Assembly (NCBI GenBank): GCA_900539945.1
Contig: UQDV01000039.1
Span: 1-23,627 of the forward strand
Direction of reading: 5' to 3'
Length of the DNA stretch: 23,627 bases
DNA from: an uncultured Faecalibacterium sp.
GTDB lineage: Bacteria > Bacillota > Clostridia > Oscillospirales > Ruminococcaceae
Shown: piece by piece, positions 1 to 6,299 of the stretch
Position numbering within the stretch: the first letter of the stretch is position 1
Layout of the letters: each line of letters opens with the position of its first letter
The notes under the pieces: model-generated
Seen by the model: the letters and a program-made list of their open reading frames with translations, nothing else
What the model was told of the DNA's origin: nothing
The model's database searches: none
Position numbers and translations under genes: made by a program

Positions 1-927
1 GGACCCACCACCGAAGCCGCCGCTGCGGGGCGGAGTGCTGCGGGGCGGGGTACGGCGCGGCGGCGGAGAGTTCCGCGGGCCGCGTCCGCCAGAACCGCCA
101 GGGCCGGGACCGCCAAAGCCGCCATAGGGGCCGCCCGGCGGGGGCGGGGGCGGGTTGCGGCGTCCGCGCGGCGGACGGGGTCCTCTGTGCCAGGGGCCGC
201 CAAAGCACCAGAACAGGCCGCCCAGCGGGCCGGAGAAGGTGTACACAATCACCGACACGATGATGAGCAGCAGGATGATCGTGAACAGGATGGTGACAAA
301 GCCAAGCAGGATATCACCAAAGCCTCCTCCACTGCTGTTGTCATCATAAGCAGGCTCGTTGTAGGAGCCGTTGTTCGTGTTCCCGCCCGAAAGGCTCACG
401 CCGTAGATGTCCGCGATGGTCTGCGCCACGTTCTGGGCGCAGGTGGTCACGGCGTCGTCATAGTCCTGCCGGACGAAGTCGTCCTCCATGGTCTGGGCAA
501 GGGCACTGGCCTGACTTTCCAGCGTGGTGTTGCGGAAACCGTCACCTGTGGCAATGTAGTAATCGCCGTCGGCGTACTGCTGGGTCTCCATGACCAACAG
601 GATCAGCACACCATTATTGCCGGTAGAAGAACCAATGCCCCAGGCATTGGCCGCCTGCAGGGCATATTCTTCTGTGGTGCAACTGCCGGTGTAATCCACC
701 GTCAGCACGCCGATCTGCGCCCCGCTGCAGCTGCTTTCCAGCTGGGCGTTCAGGTCGGTGATGGTCTGCACGGTGCTGCTGCTCAGGACGTTGGCATCGT
801 CCACCACACACTGGCCGCTGGGCAGCGAGGGCAGGCTGGCCGAGGCCGCAAAGGCCGGGCACAGGGCCGCCGCGCTGACCACGAACACCAGCAGCAGTGC
901 GCTGAGTTTTCTTGCAATGTTTTTCAT
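1..927 (-). CDS. TPM-domain (YgcG-type) membrane protein, 3' end outside window
   Basis: The reading frame is open from the ATG at 927 to position 1 (309 codons, no stop seen), so the gene is partial. The product starts with a basic N-end and a hydrophobic signal peptide (residues 1-28, ending CPAFA). A TPM domain follows (about 35-175; VVDDANVLSS near its start, then a GVLILLV strand and a YIATGDGF segment). A Gly/Asn/Ser linker leads to one transmembrane helix (about 210-232), and the tail is very rich in Pro, Arg and Gly, reaching GFGGGS at the window edge. Many TPM proteins end in a Gly/Ser-rich tail, so the true end is probably only a few codons away. The family is a membrane-anchored extracytoplasmic domain of unclear activity, often beside LemA genes, as here. 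The start overlaps the stop of the lemA-like gene as ATGA, indicating translational coupling. Confidence 0.85.
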   Translation of the reverse strand, partial: MKNIARKLSALLLVFVVSAAALCPAFAASASLPSLPSGQCVVDDANVLSSSTVQTITDLNAQLESSCSGAQIGVLTVDYTGSCTTEEYALQAANAWGIGSSTGNNGVLILLVMETQQYADGDYYIATGDGFRNTTLESQASALAQTMEDDFVRQDYDDAVTTCAQNVAQTIADIYGVSLSGGNTNNGSYNEPAYDDNSSGGGFGDILLGFVTILFTIILLLIIVSVIVYTFSGPLGGLFWCFGGPWHRGPRPPRGRRNPPPPPPGGPYGGFGGPGPGGSGGRGPRNSPPPRRTPPRSTPPRSGGFGGGS

Positions 928-1682
928 GCGAAGGGCTCAACCTCCTTCACGCCGGCAAGGCCGCCCAGCACATTGGCCGGGAACCCGCCGACTTCGTTCT
1001 GATAGTTGTAGACGGCTTCGTTGTATTTCAATGTGCCGATGATGGTGCCTGCGCTGTTGAACTGGCCATACTGGCCCTGCACAGCGCCCATCTTCATGGG
1101 GTCGGCGGCCTGCTCCTGCAATTTGGCATAGAGCTGGTCGATGGCCTTGCCCAGCGTCTCGTTGGCCTGATACAGCGCGTGCATGGAACTGCCGTTGTAG
1201 TAGCTCAGGGAGGTCAACGCCTGACTCTTTCCGCCAGACTGCACGGCGTCCAGGCAGGCCGAAAAGTCATCCAGCGCCGCCTGCGCGGTCTGTACTTCCG
1301 CATTGTCGGCCCCCAGCGTATTGCCGGCGGTGGTGATGACGTTTGCCGCCGTATTGGCCCGGGCGGTCAGTTCCTCGCTGAGGTTGTAGCCGTTGTCGGC
1401 AGACACGCCAACCGTGAACCACTGCCGGGCCGTGTTGTATTTGCTGCGCACCTTGGCACTGCCAAAGCCTGCAAAGGCCGCCAGCATCACCACGATGCTC
1501 AACGCCAGGGCCATGGCCTGCCGGGTGAGGGCGGCGGGCAGTTTTGCTTCCAGCCCGGCCAGCTTCTGCTGCAGCGGGGTCAGCTGCACGGTCTGCTCCG
1601 GGCTGGCCTTTTCGCGGTAGCTGCCCGCGTCAAAGCCGCCGGGGGTGCCGGTCTGCTTGGGGTTAAAATCTGCGTTTGCCAT
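924..1682 (-). CDS. LemA family membrane protein
   Basis: The 252-residue product has a cytoplasmic N-terminal stretch of about 50 residues, one transmembrane helix (about 54-74) and an all-helical outer domain. The C-terminus carries the LemA hallmark: YN repeated about seven residues apart, then a GGFPANVL segment and a terminal aromatic. LemA proteins are single-pass membrane proteins of unsettled function, seen in many Firmicutes next to TPM-domain genes. The N-terminal extension before the membrane helix is longer than in simple LemA proteins, where the helix is almost at the start. The ATG at 1682 lies one base past the telA stop, with GGAG inside the telA end as ribosome binding site. 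The stop overlaps the start of the TPM gene by four bases. Confidence 0.85.
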   Translation of the reverse strand: MANADFNPKQTGTPGGFDAGSYREKASPEQTVQLTPLQQKLAGLEAKLPAALTRQAMALALSIVVMLAAFAGFGSAKVRSKYNTARQWFTVGVSADNGYNLSEELTARANTAANVITTAGNTLGADNAEVQTAQAALDDFSACLDAVQSGGKSQALTSLSYYNGSSMHALYQANETLGKAIDQLYAKLQEQAADPMKMGAVQGQYGQFNSAGTIIGTLKYNEAVYNYQNEVGGFPANVLGGLAGVKEVEPFA

Positions 1683-1683
1683 T

Positions 1684-2838
1684 TCAGCTCCGGATCTCCA
1701 TCATTTTGGATTTCAGTTCGTCCTCGATACGGGTCAGTTCCTGCTCGGCGGCAGCGCGCTTTGCGCGGCCCTCGGTCTGGATCTTGTTCAGCTCGTCCAG
1801 CGTCTCGATCAGGCTCTTGTTGGTCTGCTGCAGGGTCTCGATGTCCACCACGCCGCGCTGGGACTCCTTGGCCGTCTCGATGGTGCCCAACTTGAGCGCC
1901 TCGGCGTTCTTCTTGAGCAGGTCGTTGGTCATGTCGGTGACGGCACGCTCGGCCTGCATGGCCTGCTGGCTGTGGGCCAGGCCCAGGGCCAGCACCATCT
2001 GGTTCTTCCACAGGGGGATGGTGTTCACGATGGTGGACTGGATCTTCTCGGCCATCATGGTGTTGTTGTTCTGCAGCAGGCGGATCTGGGGGCCCATCTG
2101 CAGGCTGATGTTGCGGGTAAGCTCCAGATCGTACAGCTTCTTTTCAAAGCGCTCGCACTGGTCGGCCAGGTCGCGGGCCGCCTGGGCGTCCTCCGGCAGG
2201 CCGGAGGCCTTGGCCTTGTCCATGGCCTGCTGCAGCTCCCCTGCACGCACCTCGGCCAGCTTCTTTTTACCGGCCAGAATGTACATGCTGAGCTCCTTGA
2301 AGTAGGCCATGTTCAGGTCATACATCTTGTCCAGCATGGCGATGTCCTTGAGCAGCTGCACCTGATGGGCCTCCAGCATGCCCTGGATATTCTCCACGTT
2401 GGTCTCGGCCTTGTTGTACTTGGTCTTGAGGGCGTCGATCTGGTCGCCCTTTTTCTTGAAGAAGCCCAGAATGCCCTTCTGCTGCTCTTCGCCTGCGTCA
2501 AAGCTCTTCAGCTCGCCGATCAGGTCGGTGATCATATTGCCCACTTCGCCCAGGTCCTTGGTGGACACCTTGGAAAGAGCTGCTTCGGAGAAGTCACCGA
2601 TCTTCTTCTGGCAGGCGGAGCCGTACTGCAGCACCTGCTGGCTGTTGGTGATGTCGATCTTCTCCGCGAACTGATCCACCATGGCCTGCTCTTCCGGGCT
2701 GAGCTTGACCTGTGCCTCGGGGGCAGCGGCGGGTTCCGGCTGTTTGGGCTGGGCCTGCTCCTGTGCCGGAGCCGGGTCCAGCGTCAGGGTAGGCACAGCG
2801 GGTGCGTCGAGGTCAAAGTTGAACGTGTTGTCTGCCAT
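1684..2838 (-). CDS. telA: TelA-family toxic anion resistance protein
   Basis: The 384-residue protein matches the TelA/YaaN family in length and character. It has a low-complexity Pro/Ala/Gln N-terminus (about 10-45), then a long helical, coiled-coil-rich body with the family pattern of conserved Gln, Asn and Lys. One example is the stretch around residue 255 with MGPQIRLLQNNN followed by a KIQSTIVNTIPLWKNQMVLAL-like helix (shown in part). There is no membrane helix, so it is cytoplasmic or peripheral. Family members are linked to tellurite and cell-envelope stress tolerance, but the biochemical activity is unknown. In Bacillus subtilis xpaC and yaaN (telA-like) are neighbours, the same order as here. 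It lies 30 bases after the xpaC-like gene and 1 base before lemA. Confidence 0.9.
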   Translation of the reverse strand: MADNTFNFDLDAPAVPTLTLDPAPAQEQAQPKQPEPAAAPEAQVKLSPEEQAMVDQFAEKIDITNSQQVLQYGSACQKKIGDFSEAALSKVSTKDLGEVGNMITDLIGELKSFDAGEEQQKGILGFFKKKGDQIDALKTKYNKAETNVENIQGMLEAHQVQLLKDIAMLDKMYDLNMAYFKELSMYILAGKKKLAEVRAGELQQAMDKAKASGLPEDAQAARDLADQCERFEKKLYDLELTRNISLQMGPQIRLLQNNNTMMAEKIQSTIVNTIPLWKNQMVLALGLAHSQQAMQAERAVTDMTNDLLKKNAEALKLGTIETAKESQRGVVDIETLQQTNKSLIETLDELNKIQTEGRAKRAAAEQELTRIEDELKSKMMEIRS

Positions 2839-2868
2839 AGGAGATTCCTTCCTTTCCAGTATATCCGT

Positions 2869-3498
2869 TTATTTACTCAGTCCCTGCCCTTTGAGCATGT
2901 TCTGCAGCACGGTCAGGTCTGCCGACAGGTCCATGCTTTCTGCGGCGTACAGTGCATCCAGCTGGTTTTCAAAGGCCGTGGCAATGGAGGACGCATTGTG
3001 CTCCACCTCGGCACGGATGGCGGCGGCGTTCTCGCCGCGCACCCCCTGCCGGGCCAGCTGCGCATACTGCTGCAGCACATTCACGGCGTCCGGAAGATAG
3101 TAGTTGGCAAAGCGGCGCACCTGCTTTGCCTTGGCGGGGTTGGCCTCCACCACTTCCACAATGGAGCGTCCGGCCTTTTCCATGCGGGTCATGGCGGCGG
3201 ACAGCTGCGGGTCGGGCAGGGATTCGTTCAGGCTGTGCAGAGTGTCCAGCTTCTGCTGGATGTCTGCCAGCATGGCGTCCACGTCCTCCACACCCGTGTG
3301 GAAGGGCACCTCGGTTTCCACCACACGGGGCGGGCAGACCTTTTTGGCCGCCAGGAATGCCGCCGCAGCGGCTGCCAGCGCCGCCGCAAGGGCCCACAGC
3401 CGGTACACCGGCAGCGCCGCGCACAGCACCACGAACACCAGCGCCGCCGCGTAGTACGGCAGGACACTGGGCTTCCGGGTGCGGATGATCTTGCTCAT
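2869..3498 (-). CDS. xpaC: XpaC-like (5-bromo-4-chloroindolyl phosphate hydrolysis) membrane protein
   Basis: The 209-residue product has two closely spaced hydrophobic helices (about 15-50, one rich in Ala) after a short basic N-end. A helical cytoplasmic-type domain follows, with an EDVDAMLADIQQKLDTLHSLN region and a RFANYYLPDAVNVLQQYAQL segment (each a short excerpt), typical of the XpaC family. The family name comes from a Bacillus phenotype; the enzymatic role is not established. I chose the ATG at 3498 rather than the upstream start at 3549 because AAAAGGAGA sits eight bases before it and the residues upstream are not family-like. It is the first gene of the operon xpaC-telA-lemA-TPM, with a promoter just upstream. 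Confidence 0.8.
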   Translation of the reverse strand: MSKIIRTRKPSVLPYYAAALVFVVLCAALPVYRLWALAAALAAAAAAFLAAKKVCPPRVVETEVPFHTGVEDVDAMLADIQQKLDTLHSLNESLPDPQLSAAMTRMEKAGRSIVEVVEANPAKAKQVRRFANYYLPDAVNVLQQYAQLARQGVRGENAAAIRAEVEHNASSIATAFENQLDALYAAESMDLSADLTVLQNMLKGQGLSK

Positions 3499-3540
3499 GG
3501 TCGTTCTCCTTTTCCGGGGCAGGTGCCCCTTATAGTACCC

Positions 3541-3568
3541 ATAATACAACCCTTTGCGAAAAACGCAA
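3541..3568 (-). promoter_or_regulatory. Promoter of the xpaC-telA-lemA-TPM operon
   Basis: On the minus strand TTGCGT (3563-3568) is separated by 16 bases from TATTAT (3541-3546), about 40 bases before the xpaC-like start codon. The -35 lies in a small inverted repeat, TTGCG-AAAAA-CGCAA (3554-3568), which could be a protein site or a short hairpin. Confidence 0.55.
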
Positions 3569-3599
3569 GCGGATTCATGAAGAATTTACAGCTTGGCAA

Positions 3600-4088
3600 T
3601 TATTTGGCGATCCAGTCTGCCAGCGCCGTGCCCCACACCTGCCGCAGCATCTCCGGGCGGCAGGCCGCATTGGCCGGGCTGGTGCTGGGCAGTTTGACCG
3701 CCGCAAGGCCGGTGACCGGCTGCAGATACTTTGTATAAATGCGATAGGCCGTGGCCCCGTTGCAGAACACCGCCTCAATGGGCACCTTCTGCAGCAAAGC
3801 GGCGATGTCGTTGGGCACCACGTCCCGGATGGAGGCATCCGACGCCCCGGTGATGGTGCAGCTTTCCAGCGTGTCCCACAGGGCCAACCCATGGCGCAGG
3901 ATGATCTGCTTTTTTGCTTCGATGTCCTCCCGCTTCGGCACCGGCTCCCCGGTCAGGGCGGCCATCATCGGCCAGAAGCGGTTCTGCGGGTGGCCGTAAT
4001 AAAAGGCCATCTCCCGGCTTTTGGGGCTGGGCCAGGTGCCCAGGATCAGCGCCCGGCTATGCTCATTGTACACCGGCGCAAAGCTCAT
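3600..4088 (-). CDS. DNA-deoxyinosine glycosylase (uracil-DNA glycosylase superfamily)
   Basis: The 162-residue protein fits the compact hypoxanthine/uracil DNA glycosylase family (UDG family 6 type). The N-terminal active-site region has LILGTWPSPKSRE (residues 14-26) followed by YYGHPQNRFW (30-39). The C-terminal DNA-binding loop is LPSTSPAN. These enzymes excise deaminated bases (hypoxanthine, and in some members uracil or mismatched bases) from DNA to start base-excision repair in the cytoplasm. Length is normal for the family. The start codon overlaps the stop of the upstream HAD gene as ATGA, so the two are co-transcribed and probably coupled, although a functional link between them is not obvious. 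Confidence 0.85.
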   Translation of the reverse strand: MSFAPVYNEHSRALILGTWPSPKSREMAFYYGHPQNRFWPMMAALTGEPVPKREDIEAKKQIILRHGLALWDTLESCTITGASDASIRDVVPNDIAALLQKVPIEAVFCNGATAYRIYTKYLQPVTGLAAVKLPSTSPANAACRPEMLRQVWGTALADWIAK

Positions 4089-4972
4089 TGGCCGCCTGCG
4101 CTTTCGATCTGTGCCCAGGCCGAGCCCAGGTCCCGGCCGGAGGGCTCCGCTTTCGGGCCATCAAACCAGAGTTCCTCGATCAGCGCCGCCAGGCCGTCCT
4201 CCCGCACATCACCGATGATCCGGTCAGCAGCGGCCTTTGCATCCTCGGTTCCATTGTCCATGCACACGCCCAGGCCGGCCGTGCGCAGCATGCTCAGGTC
4301 GTTGGCCGAGTCTCCCGCCGCCACCGTCTCTTCCAGCGGCAGGGCCAGCCGGGCACACAGATCGGTCAGACCCACGCCCTTGTCCATACCGCCGCGCACG
4401 ATGTCGTAAAAGCAGTAGCCGTCGGCGTTTTTCGCGCCTACCTGCATCCAGTTCAGGTTCAGATGGCCGTATTTTGCCATGAAGTCTGCTACATGTTCCG
4501 GCGGCACCGCGGCAAACGCCGAATGCGGCATGTCGATGAGGTGCCGGTCTTGGTCCTCGCCGTCCACGCAGGTCAGGCCGCTGCTGCCCATCTTTGCATA
4601 ATTGTTGCGCAGGGCCTCGTACTCACAGTACACATAGCAGGCATCCCGGAAATTGAACTGCAGCGGGTAGTTGTAATCCTCGCAGAAATCCACCAGCGCG
4701 TACATTTCCTCGTTGGTGAGGGGGTGTTCCGCCACCACAGTGCCCTTGCTGTCGGTCACACAGGCACCGTTGCAGGTAACGATGTAATCCGGCCGGATGC
4801 CGCCCAGCTGCTCCCTGTGCACGCAAGGATAGGCGCGGCCGGTGCTCAGCGCAAATTTCACCCCGGCGGCCTGCAGTTTTTTCACGGCCTTTACCACCGC
4901 CGGGCGGGGCTTCGGCTCCCCAAAGGGCACCAGTGTATTATCAAAATCACTTACCAGAAGTTTGTATTGCAT
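4085..4972 (-). CDS. Cof-type HAD-IIB family phosphatase
   Basis: The 295-residue protein has all recognisable HAD motifs. Motif I is DFDNTL with Asp9 as nucleophile and Asp11 as acid/base. Motif II is the Thr in ALSTGRAY. Motif IV is GDSANDLSML, binding magnesium. A large type IIB cap lies between residues of about 85 and 190. Such enzymes dephosphorylate sugar phosphates, flavin precursors or other small phosphometabolites in the cytoplasm; the substrate cannot be told from sequence. The ATG at 4972 follows AAGGAG. The next gene begins in its stop codon. Confidence 0.88.
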   Translation of the reverse strand: MQYKLLVSDFDNTLVPFGEPKPRPAVVKAVKKLQAAGVKFALSTGRAYPCVHREQLGGIRPDYIVTCNGACVTDSKGTVVAEHPLTNEEMYALVDFCEDYNYPLQFNFRDACYVYCEYEALRNNYAKMGSSGLTCVDGEDQDRHLIDMPHSAFAAVPPEHVADFMAKYGHLNLNWMQVGAKNADGYCFYDIVRGGMDKGVGLTDLCARLALPLEETVAAGDSANDLSMLRTAGLGVCMDNGTEDAKAAADRIIGDVREDGLAALIEELWFDGPKAEPSGRDLGSAWAQIESAGGQ

Positions 4973-5005
4973 TCTTTTCTCCTTCGCGGGTCACTGTTTT
5001 CTACC

Positions 5006-5011
5006 AGTATA
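5006..5011 (-). promoter_or_regulatory. Extended -10 element before the HAD gene
   Basis: On the minus strand TGGTATACT gives an extended -10 (TGn plus TATACT), 34 bases before the HAD start codon. No good -35 is seen 17 bases upstream, which is acceptable for an extended -10 promoter. Confidence 0.4.
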
Positions 5012-5046
5012 CCACAAATCGGCACGCCGTGGGGCTTTTGCTGCAT

Positions 5047-5089
5047 AAAAAACAGGAGCCGCCTCTTCTGTGAGGCAGCTCCCGTTTTT
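5047..5089 (-). terminator. Terminator after the HemW-like gene
   Basis: An 11-pair stem (5055-5065 with 5072/5073-5083, one C-A mismatch) has a short loop. On the minus strand it is followed by TGTTTTTT and begins 12 bases beyond the stop at 5101. T residues also follow on the plus strand, so it could work in both directions. Confidence 0.75.
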
Positions 5090-5100
5090 CGGTCCATGTT

Positions 5101-6189
5101 TTACAGCACTTCGCCCCGGAACAGTCCTTCCAGGGTAGGCATCCAGCCGTCGGCCGTGCGCTGGGCCAGGCCGTTTTCCACTGCCTTATCCAGCAGGGTG
5201 GAAAATTCCTGCGGCAGTTCCTGCCCGAACCGTTCCCGGAACAGCGGCTCCACCACGCCGTCGTTCAGCTTCATGCGGCCCCGCAGGTAGCGCAGCATCC
5301 GCGCGTTCTCGTCCAGCTGCGCGGCCTGCGCCGTGAGCTTTTCAAAGTCACCGGCATTTTTAATGTAAAGCTTGAGGCTGTTGGTGTTGCGCACGGCATA
5401 GCCGTCGTACACCGAACCGCCGTTGACGCCCATGCCGATGACGTCATCCCCGTTCCATTCCATGGCACGGGCGCGGTACTCGTAGCCGGGGCGGGCAAAG
5501 CACCCGGCAGCATACATCTTGTAGCCGTTCTCCGGCAGGTACTCGCAGGCATAGCGGAACATCTCGAACCGCTCCGCCGCGTTGGGCATGCCCTCGGCGT
5601 CGGTCACGGCCAGCGGCTCTGCCGTGATGTGCCCGGCCTGCATGATGACCGCCGCGTGCAGGCTGTTGTGCCAGCTCTGCATCGTCTGCCCCGGGATGCC
5701 GTAGTTCAGGGTCAGGCCCACATTGTTCAGGTGGAACTTTGCCAGAAACAGCATGGCGTTGCGGATATGCTGCGCGTTGTGGGTGCAGCCCAGCGCCTTC
5801 AGCTCGGCGTCGTTGTCCGAGCGCATCATCAGTTCGGTGCGGTTGGGGTGGCCGGACGCGATGCCCGTGAGGGACGGCGTGCCGATGGTGACGGGCAGCG
5901 AGTCGTAGCTGACCTCTGCCCCCTGCGCCACCGGCAGATGGGTGCGCACCGTGCGCAGCACATCGCCCAGCAGGTCCGGGGCCATCACGCTGGCGCTGCC
6001 GCCGCTGAGGTGCACGGCCCGGATCTCGTAACCGTCCAGTTCTCCCTCATAGGAGAGCACCTCCCGCTTGAGGGCGTCCATATAGGCGTTTTTTTCCGCA
6101 TTGGAGCCCACCGCGTTGAAGTGCGCGAGGTAGTTTTCCGGGCGGATGCAGTAAGGGATGTGCAGGTCAAGCACGAGCGGTTTTGCCAT
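5101..6189 (-). CDS. HemW-like protein with a degenerate radical-SAM cluster motif
   Basis: The 362-residue product follows the HemW (coproporphyrinogen III oxidase-like) layout from end to end. It has an LHIPYC start of the core, HLSGGSAS where HemW has the FFGGGTPS-type segment, LNYGIPGQTMQSW, a later MEWNGDDVIGMGVNGGS region and a helical C-terminal domain. The normal CxxxCxxC motif that binds the 4Fe-4S cluster should occupy residues 14, 18 and 21. Only Cys14 is present; residues 18 and 21 are Glu and Leu. Classical SAM cleavage is therefore unlikely. It may be a catalytically dead paralogue, for instance a haem-binding or regulatory relative, but the role is unknown. AAGGAG precedes the ATG. 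Confidence 0.75.
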   Translation of the reverse strand: MAKPLVLDLHIPYCIRPENYLAHFNAVGSNAEKNAYMDALKREVLSYEGELDGYEIRAVHLSGGSASVMAPDLLGDVLRTVRTHLPVAQGAEVSYDSLPVTIGTPSLTGIASGHPNRTELMMRSDNDAELKALGCTHNAQHIRNAMLFLAKFHLNNVGLTLNYGIPGQTMQSWHNSLHAAVIMQAGHITAEPLAVTDAEGMPNAAERFEMFRYACEYLPENGYKMYAAGCFARPGYEYRARAMEWNGDDVIGMGVNGGSVYDGYAVRNTNSLKLYIKNAGDFEKLTAQAAQLDENARMLRYLRGRMKLNDGVVEPLFRERFGQELPQEFSTLLDKAVENGLAQRTADGWMPTLEGLFRGEVL

Positions 6190-6235
6190 GGTGATGCTCC
6201 TTGTCGTTTTTTATAAAGTATACACGCATTCATGC

Positions 6236-6266
6236 AAAAGGGGAAGCCCTGTAACGGGGCTTCCCC
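6236..6266 (-). terminator. Terminator after the flavoprotein gene
   Basis: On the minus strand GGGGAAGCCC, a 7-base loop and GGGCTTCCCC are followed by TTTT. It lies 34 bases beyond the stop of the flavoprotein gene. Confidence 0.8.
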
Positions 6267-6299
6267 AGAGAAGAAGAAAAAGAAACGCGTCAGAAGAGA

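Noticed and set aside
187..1002. Long plus-strand open frames over the TPM and LemA genes
   Set aside because: They are antisense shadows in GC-rich sequence; the minus-strand frames have signal peptide, domains and ribosome sites.
1645..3738. 697-codon plus-strand frame across telA and xpaC
   Set aside because: Antisense to two clear genes, low-complexity Leu/His/Gly content and no domain.
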